Program-made: the position numbers and the translations under genes
The notes under the pieces: model-generated
Databases searched by the model: none
The model's input: the letters and a program-made list of their open reading frames with translations, nothing else
Told to the model about the DNA's origin: nothing
Assembly: GCA_963844435.1 (NCBI GenBank)
Contig: CAWJOG010000012.1
Span: forward strand, 62,001-126,000
DNA length: 64,000 nucleotides
DNA from: JBDSLU01 sp963844435
GTDB lineage: Bacteria; Acidobacteriota; Vicinamibacteria; Vicinamibacterales; Vicinamibacteraceae
Direction of reading: 5' to 3'
Shown here: positions 1-8,715 of the stretch, piece by piece
Layout: every line of letters starts with the position of its first letter
How positions within the stretch are numbered: the first letter of the stretch is position 1

Positions 1-304
1 CGCCGGGAATCGACGGCAGGTTCCGCGCCTCGCGGCACTGCTCGTAGTAATTCACCAGCTCTTCGATCTTCTTGCCGATGATCTGGCGCTGGTACGACTT
101 GTCGTTGGCGGCGATGCGGCGCTCGAGGAGGTCCCAGTTCACCTTCGAGGTCCCTTTGCCCGCGGAGCCCCGCAGCGGCTGGGTCTTCTCGCCGTAGCTC
201 AGCACCTCGAACCGGACCAGCTTGCTGACGTCGCGGGCGGTGAGCGATGCCTGGTAGAACTGAACCCCGAACTGCTCCATGCGGATGGCGGCGACGGTGA
301 TCAT
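1..304 (-). CDS. DGQHR/DndB-like protein, N-terminal part (runs off window)
   Basis: About 101 residues are readable from an ATG at 304 down to base 1, with no stop; the rest lies outside the window. The protein opens MITVAAIRMEQFGVQFYQA, followed by a segment with LVRFEVLSYG and a basic helical stretch ending YYEQCREARNLPSIPG. The order 'hydrophobic start, FY-x-A-x-L-x-A-x-D, RFEVLSYG, polar linker, YQRxIIxKKI' resembles DGQHR-domain proteins (DndB family). Those occur in DNA phosphorothioation loci and also alone in many genomes. No dnd partner is visible, so a role in DNA modification cannot be claimed. I see no strong ribosome site before the ATG. Confidence 0.5.
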   Translation of the reverse strand, partial: MITVAAIRMEQFGVQFYQASLTARDVSKLVRFEVLSYGEKTQPLRGSAGKGTSKVNWDLLERRIAANDKSYQRQIIGKKIEELVNYYEQCREARNLPSIPG

Positions 305-500
305 GGCGGCTGGCTGGACCCCTGTGGATGAGCCGGGAGGGAGAACCGGCTGACAGTCCGTGAACGGGCGGATTGTAGCGGGCCGCCTAGCGGAGGCTCA
401 ATCTTTTTCGGGAATTCCAGCTCAGCTTACGCGTGCCAATGCGCGAATCGCCCTGCACTTGGCGGTCGCTGAGGCCCTGAAGATCGTTGAAAACCGGCCC

Positions 501-529
501 TTGATATTCGCTGTCTGTTCGCCTACGAT
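501..529 (+). promoter_or_regulatory. sigma-70-type promoter of the DinB-like gene
   Basis: TTGATA (501-506), a 17-nt spacer and TACGAT (524-529). The predicted transcription start is about base 536 and the ATG is at 537, so the transcript would be essentially leaderless. Confidence 0.6.
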
Positions 530-536
530 CGGCGCC

Positions 537-1052
537 ATGACACAGCCTGCCGCCGCCAGCCGCCCTTCGAATCACGAAGTCCGCGACCTGTTCCTGCGCC
601 TGTGGGCGAAGGAACTGCCGACCACCCGGAAAGTCCTGGAACGCATCCCCGAGGGGTCCGACTACCGCCCCGACCCGAAGTCGCGGACCGCCCGCGAGAT
701 TGCCTGGTTGATCGTGCGCGAGCAGATCGCGCTGGTCGACGGGCTCGAGCGCGGAGAGATCCGCTGGACCGAACCGCCGACGCCCGCGACGATGGCCGAG
801 GTCCTCGCCCTCGACGATCAGCATCGCGGCCGGATGGTCGAGCGGCTGCAGGAGCTGCCGGCGGCGGCGTGGGACATCCCGGTCCCCTTCACCTTCGACG
901 GCAACACGATCATGACCGAGACCGGGATCAACAGCGCCTGGACGTTCATGCTCGATCTCGTCCACCATCGCGGCCAGCTCTCGACCTATCTCCGGGCGAT
1001 GGGGTCGACCGTGCCGCAAATCTACGGACCGAGCGCCGACGAACCCATGTGA
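537..1052 (+). CDS. DinB-superfamily protein
   Basis: A 171-residue four-helix-bundle protein of the DinB/YfiT type. The C-terminal helix carries the typical LVHHRGQLSTYLRAMG signature and the middle helix carries DDQHRGRM, which would supply metal-binding histidines. The first helix reads EIAWLIVRE where the family usually has a histidine after AW, so the metal site may be incomplete. The family includes thiol S-transferases and many proteins of unknown role. The ATG at 537 is preferred over an upstream in-frame start at 360 because homology begins there and a well-placed promoter sits directly before it. Single-gene unit; its 3' end converges on the MBL gene. Confidence 0.75.
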   Translation: MTQPAAASRPSNHEVRDLFLRLWAKELPTTRKVLERIPEGSDYRPDPKSRTAREIAWLIVREQIALVDGLERGEIRWTEPPTPATMAEVLALDDQHRGRMVERLQELPAAAWDIPVPFTFDGNTIMTETGINSAWTFMLDLVHHRGQLSTYLRAMGSTVPQIYGPSADEPM

Positions 1053-1104
1053 GGGCGATCGGCAGGACGGGGCGGCGACGACCGCCCCGCCACCCCGCGC
1101 GGCG

Positions 1105-2149
1105 CTACTGGACCGCGAACGACCGCGTCTCGTTCGTCCGGGAATTCGTGATCGTGAACGCCGTCGCCGCCGCGTCGACGGCGGCACGGAAGCCGTGCCC
1201 GGCGTCGGGCGCCTCGAGGTTGGCGATGTTCTCGGGCGCGGCGTTCACCTCCGGCCCCGTGGACGCGTTCTTGTGGATCGCGAACAGCGCCTTCAGCGAC
1301 GGCAGCGCCTGAAGGCGCCGGAACGTCTCCGCCGCGCCGCCCTTGCGCGGGCCGTTGTTCATCACCGCCACCGTCGGCTTCAGGCTGGCCAGCAGCACCG
1401 GATTGTTGCTGTTGTCCTGCCCGTGATGCGTGACCTGGTAAAGGTCGATGGGGCCGACGCGGTCGACCGGGCACGCCAGCTTCGCCTCGACGTCGCCGGT
1501 GAGGTCGCCGCCGTCGTAGAAGTCGAACTGACCGTAGCGCAGCACGAAGGCGACGCTGCGCCGGTTGTCGGTGGTGTCGTCGGGCTGGGCCACCGCTGAG
1601 GCGCAGGCCGGGTTGGCCGGTGTGGCGGCGCCGCCGGCCACCTCCCCGTTCGCGGCCACGACCGTCAGCGTCAGCTTCGGCCCCGTCCCCTGCTTCAACG
1701 CGATCGTGTCGCCGGCCTTCAGCGTCGTCGTCGTGTCCTTCGCCGCCGCGCGATAGGCGCCGTACATCTGCGCGAAGTTGCGATCCTCCGGCAGCGCCGA
1801 CATCGGGCCGTGATCGTAGAAATGCTTGATCGGCACCAGCGCCGCGAGCTGCGCCACGCCGCCGTAGTGATCGGTGTGGTAGTGCGTGACGACGAGATGA
1901 TCGATCGCGGTCAGGCCGTGCCTGTCGAGGGCGGCCTTGATGCGTTTGGCGTCCCGGCTGTCGAAGCCGGGCCAGCCGGTGTCGACCAGGATCGACTCGC
2001 CGGCCGGCGTGACGATGAGCGTGGCCGCGCCGCCGAGGACGTCGACCCAATCGATGGTGAGCTGGCGGTCGGCCGCTTGGGGTGCCGCCGAAACGACCGC
2101 GGCGACCGCCGCGGCGAGGATACTGCGAACGGAGGAGACTGGAGCGCAT
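1105..2149 (-). CDS. Secreted MBL-fold hydrolase (ComEC/Rec2-like), frame break near the start
   Basis: A metallo-beta-lactamase fold protein of about 345 residues. The metal motif THYHTDHYGG is followed by FDFYDGGDLTGD and THHGQDNSNN, the layout of the ComEC/Rec2-type MBL domain, which cleaves phosphoesters in relatives. A hydrophobic Ala-rich stretch (SILAAAVAAVVSAAPQA) looks like a signal peptide. No start codon lies in the frame of the mature protein. The ATG at 2149 is one frame away and would join it after a frame change around 2120-2135, so I take a 1-base error or mutation there. It follows the TonB receptor gene by about 80 bases on the same strand. Substrate unknown. Confidence 0.7.
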
Positions 2150-2228
2150 GCGCCAGTCTCCCCCAGGTGGTGCCGGAATCGGAAGTGTGCAGCACCGCCG
2201 CCCGCCGCCCGCGCGCCGACACACGACG

Positions 2229-5224
2229 CTAGAAGCGGAAACGTACCCCGATCTGCGCCTGGCGCGGGTCGCCGACGCCACTGCGGATCGTGCCGCTGAA
2301 GTCGAACAGCAGGCCGCCGCTGATCTGCGACACGATGTTGTTGTCGCTGTTGGTCAGGTTGAACACCTCGAACAGCGCCTCGATCGACTTGCCGCCCTGC
2401 AGCATGAAGATCTTCGACGCGCGCAGGTCGACCGTGAAGAACTCGTTGTCCTTCTCCTGCTGGTTGCGGCCGACGTCGACGCCGTTCTCGAAGCGGCGAT
2501 CGTTGGCGTGACCGTCGAGGTTCAGGTCCTGGCCGATGAGGTCGGTGCCGGTCGTCGGGTTGGGCGAGCGGTACTGGACGAGCGCGCTGAGCTGAAAGTC
2601 CGCCGGCAGATCGAACAGGCCGAAGATGTTCAGACGGTGCCGGCTGTGGCGATCGGACAGGCTGTACTCGCTGGCCAGATCGAGATAGTCGGCGTAGCGG
2701 ATCGCGAACGGATCGCGCTCGTTGTCGTCGCGCCGAGTGATCGTCCGAGATCACCCAGTTGGCCTGCATCTGCCAGCCCTTGCTGTACTTCTTGTTCAGC
2801 GACAGCACCAGTGCGCGATAAAGGCTGCGCGCGTCGCTGTCGGTGGTCAGCACCTGTCCGAGATCCGGGAACGGCCGGTTCGGCGAGCCGGTGCCGGCGT
2901 AGACGCGGCGGCCGTCCGCGGCGGTGGTGAACGAGAAGTCGACGTTCGGATCGTAGAAGCGCGACAGGTGGACGGTGTTGGCGTAGTTGAACGCCGCGCC
3001 GGCCGCGAAATCCGTGGACAGTTCGCGCTCGACGCCGAGGCTCCAGCGCCAGCTGCGCGGGTTGCGGAAGTCCTTGTCGACGACCGAGATGCCCGGGTTG
3101 GTCAGGACGAAGTCCGACGTGTCGACCAGCTCCGGGAAGGGCGGCACGCCGAAGTTCAGGCCGGGGCCGACGATGACGCCGGTGTAGTTGCGCGAAGATC
3201 ACGCCGTTCGCGGTGCGCGGGTTGGCCCACACCAGGCCGGGCGTCCGGGCCTTGAACATGCCGGCCGTCGCCCGCACCACCGTCTTGCCGTCGCTGCCGG
3301 GATCCCACGTGATGCCGAGACGCGGCTGCCAGCCCTGGTAGTCGCTCGGGATCTCGCCGGTGTCGGTCGGGAACCGCGGATCGCTCAGGTACTTCGCGAA
3401 CGGCGTCTCCGACGGCGGCGTCAGCATCGGCGGCGCCTTGTGGCCTTCCCAGCGGAGGCCGGCGTTGACCGTGAGGTTCGGCCGCACGCTCCACTTGTCC
3501 TGGACGAAGAACGCCGGCTCCCACACCGGGATTTCCTGCTCGCCCGACTCCGCGATCGAGCGTCCGCCGAGCGGCACGCGCTGCAGGTAGAGCACGAACG
3601 CGGAGGTCGCCGCGTTCGAGTTCGGGTCGACGAGGAACGCCTCGAACTGGTCCATGCCGCCGGTGAAGATGTAGCGGCCGCGCGCGAAGCCCTGGAAGGT
3701 CTGGTTCATCGACGTCCAGTTCAGCTCGCCGCCGCCCTTGAGGACGTGCGCCCCGCGCACCATCGTCAGCGTGTCCGCGACCTGGAAACGCTGATCCGTT
3801 GCGCTGTCCAGCGGGAGGAAGAACGGCCGTCCGAAGCGGAACGAGCGATCGACGCCGCCCGGAAAGTTGCCGATCGCCGTGTCCGGCAGATCCGGCCCCA
3901 CGTACGGCCGCGGCCGCGGCTCGCGCGCGTACTGCGCCTTGGCCTCGTTCAGCAGCGTCGGCCCGAACACGCTGTTGATCTGGCCGACGATCGAATGGCT
4001 GCTGTCCTGCTCGATGCCGTTCGCCGTGACCGTCCAGGTCGGCACGTCGAAGGTGCCGTTGATCTGCTCGGCCGTCGAGTAGGCATAGCGGATCGAGGCG
4101 CGATGCGCCGGCGACAGCGCCGTGTCGACCTTGCCGAGGAACACGCGCGCGTCGTTGGTCTGGGGCATGAAGACGCCGGCGCCGCCTTCGTTGGTCAGGC
4201 CGTAGTCGCGCTCCAGGATGTTCAGCAGGCGCCGGCCTTCGCCGTTCGGGTTGACGGCCGGATCGTCGAACGCCGCCTTCGACTTGTCGCGCTGCTCTTC
4301 GTTCTGGTCGTACGAGAAGAAGAAGAACGCCTTGTCGCGCTTGATCGGCCCGCCGAACGACCCGCCGAACTGGTGCTGGCTGAAGTTCTCGTCCTTGGTG
4401 CCGTCGGAGTTCTCGCTGAGCAGGCCACCGTAGCGGCCGAAGTAGAACGCGGTGCCCTGGTTCCGGTTGGTGCCGCTCTTGGTCACCATGTTGACGAAGC
4501 CGCCCACGGCGCGGCCGAACTCGGCCGAGGCGCCGTCGGTGACGACCTGGAACTCCTTCACCGCCTCGAGGCTGATGATGTACTTCGGACGCTGGCCGCC
4601 GCGCTGTTCCCCGAAGAACGGGTTGTTGGCGTCGGCGCCGTCGATCATCACGTTGTTGTAGATGCCGCGCTGGCCGTTGACGCTGATCTCGGCGCCGTCC
4701 GGCCCCTGGACGATGCCGACGGTCGGCGCCAGCTTCACGAAGTCGATGAAGTTGCGTCCGTTGATCGGCAGCTTGGCCACTGACTGCTCGTCGATCAGCG
4801 ACGTCTGCTCGGAGCGCGTCGTCTCGATCACCGGCGCGCCGCCCTGGACGGTGATGCGCTCACCGCTGGTGACGCCGAGCGCGAAGTCGATGCGCAGCAC
4901 GCGGCCGAGCGCGAGCACGACGTCTTCGCGCAGGCCCTTGGCGAAGCCGCTCATCTCCACCGAGATCGTGTAGGTCCCGAGCGGCAGGGCGAGGCCGCGA
5001 TAGCGGCCTTCTTCGTCAGTCACGACGTCGCGCACGAAGCCCGTCGCCGCGTTGCTCAGGCGAACAACCGCGCCCGGCAGCACACCGCCAGTGCTGTCGC
5101 TGACCACGCCTTCGATCGTGCCGCTCGTCGCGTCGCTTTGTGCCCGAGCGCTCGAGGCAAGGCCCAGGGCCCCCGCAAGCACGATCAGGGCACCGACGAC
5201 GAGTCGAGCAAGACGAATGTTCAC
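2229..5224 (-). CDS. TonB-dependent receptor, Oar-like, with N-terminal carboxypeptidase-regulatory domain; two frame breaks
   Basis: An outer-membrane receptor of about 998 residues. Order: signal peptide ending ASSARAQ; a beta-sandwich domain (TIEGVVSDSTGGVLPGAVV) of the carboxypeptidase-regulatory type; a plug domain with LPINGRNFIDFVKLAP and VNMVTKSGTNRNQG; then a long beta barrel ending in GVRFRF, the usual C-terminal aromatic signature for Bam insertion. The GTG start at 5224 has a strong GGAGGAC site just upstream. Continuity needs a frame change near 3190 (at IFA-RNYTGV) and another near 2735 (at SDDHSA-DDNERD), both in conserved, otherwise intact sequence, so probably sequence errors. 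Such receptors are abundant in Acidobacteriota; the ligand cannot be predicted. Confidence 0.88.
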
Positions 5225-5307
5225 CGTTGTCCTCCAGTTGTTGCCGCCCGAGGAGGGTGCGGGGCGGCCGAAGGCCGGGATGGTAACAGATCCGTGTACG
5301 ACCCAGC

Positions 5308-6483
5308 TCAACTTTGTCGACGCGTCTGCAAACGTTTTGCGACGGCCGTCTTCAACAGCGACACACCAAGCATGGCGGTCAGAAACAGCAGGAATGCGAC
5401 GAGGGAAACAGGGAGCGGCAACTGGCCGCGAATCGGTCGGCTGAGACCGCCGTAGACCATCTCCACGTGTATCCAGTAGACGAACAGCGAGGTCACCCCG
5501 AATTGCCGCATCGGGCTGAACGGATCGGGACCGAGCAGTCGCGGGCGCGCTTCCCAGAGGTAGCACGCGGCGATGCCGGCGACCATGATGCCGACGCGCA
5601 CGAAGAAGAACGACGGCGCCGTGCGCCAGAAGTCCGACGGCCCGAACAGCGACGGGCCGTGCGCCGACACCGCCGAGAAAATCCACAGCGCGACGCCGCC
5701 GGCGCCGAACCACGCGATCAGCCGGCGCTCGGATGCGGCGTCGCGCGTGCGATCGAGGAGCACACCGATCGCGGTGCCGGCGAACACGAAGCCGGCCCAC
5801 GGAAAGAACGAGAACGTGGTGCGGCCGGCGAACGGACGGAGATAACCCTCGAGGGCGTCGGGCAACGCGTCGAGCGCCGCCCAGGCGCGGACGCCCGGCG
5901 TGGCGAAGGCGAAGAAAGACGCCGCGGCGATCGATCCGGCGATCCGCCAGCGCGGCGTCCGCGCCAGGCCCCAGATCACCGCCGCCCCGGCGATCGCCGG
6001 CCCCATCACGTTGAGGATGTCCACCTTGAGCGTGTTGCCGCGCACGATGTCGAGCACGAGGAGCTGGCCGAGCGACGTCCGCCCGCCGAGCACGTCCGAC
6101 TGGACGCGGAACAGGATCGCCAGCACCCAGATCCACCCGCCCCGCTTGACCATCGGCCACGCGGCGGCCCAGGCCTGGCCTCGCCCGGGCCGAGGCTCGG
6201 CCGAGGCCGGAGAGGGCCCGGGCGAAAGCCCGGCCGTGGCCGGGGGGAGGCCGGGAAGAGCCTTGCGGAGACGCGAGCCGGCGGCGAGGGCGACCGAGAC
6301 GCCGGCGAGGAAGAGGAAGATCGGCGCGCCGAAGCCGCCGATGAGCTGGCAGTACCAGAAGGCGCCGCTGGCCTTGTCGGCCGGCGTCGTCCAGGCGTCG
6401 AGCGTGTGCCAGCCGACCATGATGGCGACGGCCAGGCCGCGCATCCAGTCGAGATAGCCGCGCCGGCCGGGACGCTCGGTCAT
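5308..6483 (-). CDS. HGSNAT-like (DUF1624) membrane acetyltransferase
   Basis: A 391-residue polytopic membrane protein. It opens with GYLDWMRGLAVAIMVGWHTL, matching the LDxxRGLA...H signature of the heparan-alpha-glucosaminide N-acetyltransferase catalytic domain (DUF1624/YeiB-like). About ten hydrophobic segments follow, and a basic C-terminus. These enzymes move acetyl groups across membranes onto sugars. A proline- and alanine-rich insert at about residues 78-104 sits in a cytoplasmic loop and is encoded by GC palindromes (see findings). It follows the propeller gene by 28 bases and probably shares its transcript. Acceptor substrate unknown. Confidence 0.72.
   Translation of the reverse strand: MTERPGRRGYLDWMRGLAVAIMVGWHTLDAWTTPADKASGAFWYCQLIGGFGAPIFLFLAGVSVALAAGSRLRKALPGLPPATAGLSPGPSPASAEPRPGRGQAWAAAWPMVKRGGWIWVLAILFRVQSDVLGGRTSLGQLLVLDIVRGNTLKVDILNVMGPAIAGAAVIWGLARTPRWRIAGSIAAASFFAFATPGVRAWAALDALPDALEGYLRPFAGRTTFSFFPWAGFVFAGTAIGVLLDRTRDAASERRLIAWFGAGGVALWIFSAVSAHGPSLFGPSDFWRTAPSFFFVRVGIMVAGIAACYLWEARPRLLGPDPFSPMRQFGVTSLFVYWIHVEMVYGGLSRPIRGQLPLPVSLVAFLLFLTAMLGVSLLKTAVAKRLQTRRQS
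6181..6260. repeat. GC-rich palindromic cluster inside the acetyltransferase gene
   Basis: CCGGGC-GAAA-GCCCGG (6218-6233) is a perfect 6-bp stem with a GNRA loop. It lies among further GGCCGAGGCC/GGCCGG palindromes and encodes the low-complexity insert of the surrounding gene. It resembles a REP-type element by form only. Confidence 0.4.
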
Positions 6484-6511
6484 CGGGCGCTCGCTCGCGG
6501 GCGGGCGGCGA

Positions 6512-7204
6512 TCACGGGACGGGTACGCGCGTCGCGTCGACGAGCAGCGTCCGCTCGTCCGCCCACCGCACAGCCTTCGCCGGACCGTCGCGCTTCAGGA
6601 GGACCTCGGCGCTCTTCACGTCCACCACTTCGATCCGCGAGACGCCGCCGGCGCTGGACCGGAAGGCGATGCGGCCGCCACTCGGCGACCACGCCGGATC
6701 GTCGTACTCGCGCGGCGCCGGCGCTCCGGGTGGCGGCGCCTGCAGCTGGCCGGCCACCAGCACGCGCGGCTCGAAGTTGGGCTCGGTGAACGTGAACACG
6801 CCGCGAATGCCGGCGGCGGCGAACGTCTTCCCGTCCGGCGACCACGACGGATCGCAGAGGCCGCCCGTCGTCATCAGCTCCTGCATCACCTCGCGCTCGA
6901 GCACCCAGATGCGCAGCCGCGGCGGCCCGGCCGGCGGCGTGGGCTGCGCGACCGGCTTGCCGTCGGGGCCGGGACGCGGCGGCATCTGCACCTTGGATGC
7001 GTCAACGCAGGCGACGACCCGGGCGCCGCGCCGATCGAAGTTGACGATCTCGCCCGCGAACGGCGGCAGCTTCGGTGCTTCCATCGCCCCGGCCGGCTTC
7101 GCCGCGGGCGCGGTGGCCGGCGGCGGCGTTGCCGGTGTCTGTTGCAGAGAGGGGACGCCCAGCGGCGCCATGGCCAGCAGCCCGGCCGCGATCATCGTGC
7201 GCAT
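6512..7204 (-). CDS. Secreted protein with PD40/WD-like propeller repeats
   Basis: A 230-residue protein with an N-terminal signal peptide (MRTMIAAGLLAMAPLG) and a Pro/Ala-rich linker. Repeats containing DPSWSPDGKTFAAA and DPAWSPSGGRIAFRS are the SPDG motifs of TolB/PD40 beta-propeller blades. Only two or three blades are visible, too few for a closed propeller, so it may act as an adaptor or oligomerise. TAGGAT at 7213-7218 lies 8 nt before the ATG at 7204, again with no ribosome site. The acetyltransferase gene follows closely. Confidence 0.6.
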   Translation of the reverse strand: MRTMIAAGLLAMAPLGVPSLQQTPATPPPATAPAAKPAGAMEAPKLPPFAGEIVNFDRRGARVVACVDASKVQMPPRPGPDGKPVAQPTPPAGPPRLRIWVLEREVMQELMTTGGLCDPSWSPDGKTFAAAGIRGVFTFTEPNFEPRVLVAGQLQAPPPGAPAPREYDDPAWSPSGGRIAFRSSAGGVSRIEVVDVKSAEVLLKRDGPAKAVRWADERTLLVDATRVPVP

Positions 7205-7215
7205 GGACACGAATC

Positions 7216-7644
7216 CTATGCCGAGGGCCGGTGAACGGTGAAGCGCGTGGTGAACTCGATGTCCTGGCGGAGCGACGCCCACACCGAGCAGTACTTGTCG
7301 CGCGACAGCGCCAGCCCGCGGGCGACCACGTCGTCGGACGCCGTGCCGTGGATGTCGGCGTGCAAGTCGACGCCGGTGAGATGCCGCGGATGCTCGGCGG
7401 CGCGGCGGGCCACGACCGTGACCGCCATCTTCGTCGCCGGCACGCGCGAGCGCTCGAGGAAGTGCACCAGGTCCATGCCCATGCACGCCCCCAGCGACTC
7501 GACCAGTGCCTGCACCGGCGAGGGGCCCATCTTGCCGGCGCTGTCGAAGAGGACCGTGGTGGGACCGCCGCGGGCGGTAAAACGGAGCTCGCCGTCCCAG
7601 GTGAGCTCGACGGTCATCGGCGGACGGGCGTCGGTGTCGCTCAT
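7216..7644 (-). CDS. OsmC-family peroxidase/redox protein
   Basis: A 142-residue OsmC/Ohr-type protein. The two cysteines that form the peroxidatic pair in this family are present: SLGACMGMDLVHFL near the middle and KYCSVWASL near the C-terminus. OsmC proteins reduce organic hydroperoxides with dithiol cofactors. The ATG at 7644 is chosen because the family N-terminus fits and TACACT (7651-7656) lies exactly 6 nt upstream. The gene is divergent from the kinase operon across a 79-base region with an inverted repeat. Confidence 0.85.
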   Translation of the reverse strand: MSDTDARPPMTVELTWDGELRFTARGGPTTVLFDSAGKMGPSPVQALVESLGACMGMDLVHFLERSRVPATKMAVTVVARRAAEHPRHLTGVDLHADIHGTASDDVVARGLALSRDKYCSVWASLRQDIEFTTRFTVHRPSA

Positions 7645-7650
7645 CTGGCC

Positions 7651-7656
7651 AGTGTA
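7651..7656 (-). promoter_or_regulatory. -10 box of osmC-type gene (TACACT)
   Basis: TACACT read on the minus strand, 6 nt before the ATG at 7644, which would place the transcription start on the A of the ATG. Confidence 0.5.
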
Positions 7657-7659
7657 CTG

Positions 7660-7677
7660 CCGTCCGTTTCCGGACGG
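7660..7677. promoter_or_regulatory. Inverted repeat between divergent osmC and FHA-kinase operon
   Basis: CCGTCCG-TTTC-CGGACGG, a perfect 7-bp inverted repeat lying between the two divergent -10 boxes. Candidate operator; no local regulator is obvious. Confidence 0.35.
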
Positions 7678-7707
7678 TCGCCGGGAACACGCTCCGCGAC
7701 GGCCCCG

Positions 7708-7713
7708 TAGAAT
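7708..7713 (+). promoter_or_regulatory. -10 box of the FHA-phosphatase-kinase-SEDS operon (TAGAAT)
   Basis: TAGAAT ends 10 nt before the ATG at 7724. The -35 region is poor (GAACAC-like), so an activator or an alternative sigma factor may be involved. Confidence 0.4.
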
Positions 7714-7723
7714 AGACAGCGGA

Positions 7724-8713
7724 ATGACCGTCACCGGCCGGGACATCATCGAGGAGCTCGTGGAGCGCATGCGCACCGAGTCGGAGCCGCTGCGCTACTC
7801 GGCGCTGGCGCACGGCGTCTATCGGGTGTTCCTGCATCGCGAGGACTTCGATCGCGTGTCGCCGGCGCGCCGCGCGCTGGTCGAGGAAGCGAGCCGGGCG
7901 CTGGACGAGGAGCTGGATCGGCTGAACGCGCGCCGCACCCCGGCGCCGGATCAGTGGGGAAAAATCGTCCAGGCGGCGACGCGGCTGGTGAAGCCGGCCG
8001 AGCCGCCGCTGCGCCGTCCGCCGGCGGGCTGGGTCATCGAGCTCTACCCGGACGAGGACGAGGAGCTGCTCCCCGGCCACATCCGCATCACGTCGGAGCT
8101 CGGCCAGCCACCGGCGCAGGGCATCCTCGCCGGCGATCCGACGCACCGCGTCCAGCCGCTCGGCGCCTCGGCTTCGACACCGACCGCCCCGCCCGCAGCG
8201 CCGCCCGCGGCCCCGCCCGCGGCGCAGCCCGGGGCTCAGGCCGCGGCGGATCGCGGCAATTTCACTCCCGCGGTCAGTCCGCCGCCGGCGCCGGACGCGA
8301 CACGCCGCACCACGGCGACCATCGACACCAGCTCGCCGACGTCGCGTGTCTCGACCGCCGCCGCGTGGGGCGAGCTGACCTATCGCGACAGCACCGGCCA
8401 GGAACACAACGCGCCGCTGGTCTCCGAGATCATCCGCATCGGACGCGGCGGACGCGGCGCCCAGGTCGACGTGACGGTGGAGGGTCCGGACGACATCTCG
8501 CGGACGCACCTGCACCTGCGCCGCGAAGCCAGCGGCAGCATCTCGGTGAAGGACGTCAGCCGCTTCGGCACGACCATGGACAACGTCCGCATCCCGCCCA
8601 GCCTCGACGCCACCGGCCGCGACCTCGAGCAGTGGGTCCCGGTGGGCGCGCGCGCCCAGTTCGGGCTGGCCGGCGTGATCGTGCTGCACTTCAAGCGCGT
8701 GGGCACGGCCTGA
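7724..8713 (+). CDS. FHA-domain protein (first gene of the Ser/Thr-kinase cell-wall operon)
   Basis: A 329-residue protein. The first 100 or so residues are helical and charged (DIIEELVERMRTESEPLRYS), next comes a Pro/Ala repeat linker at about 145-180, and a C-terminal FHA domain spans roughly 220-329. The FHA core is visible: IIRIGRGG (phosphopeptide-binding Arg and Gly), DISRTHLHLR (Ser-Arg-x-His) and VKDVSRFGTTMDN (conserved Asn). FHA domains bind phosphothreonine, so it is probably a substrate or adaptor of the kinase two genes downstream. It ends 2 bases before the phosphatase ATG, and the following junctions overlap by 1-4 bases, so one transcript is very likely. Confidence 0.82.
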   Translation: MTVTGRDIIEELVERMRTESEPLRYSALAHGVYRVFLHREDFDRVSPARRALVEEASRALDEELDRLNARRTPAPDQWGKIVQAATRLVKPAEPPLRRPPAGWVIELYPDEDEELLPGHIRITSELGQPPAQGILAGDPTHRVQPLGASASTPTAPPAAPPAAPPAAQPGAQAAADRGNFTPAVSPPPAPDATRRTTATIDTSSPTSRVSTAAAWGELTYRDSTGQEHNAPLVSEIIRIGRGGRGAQVDVTVEGPDDISRTHLHLRREASGSISVKDVSRFGTTMDNVRIPPSLDATGRDLEQWVPVGARAQFGLAGVIVLHFKRVGTA

Positions 8714-8715
8714 GC

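Noticed and set aside
1105..3147. One long frame joining the TonB barrel end and the MBL protein as a fusion
   Set aside because: The receptor has its own C-terminal GVRFRF and stop at 2229 in another frame, and the MBL part has its own signal peptide. The joined frame is an accident of frame breaks.
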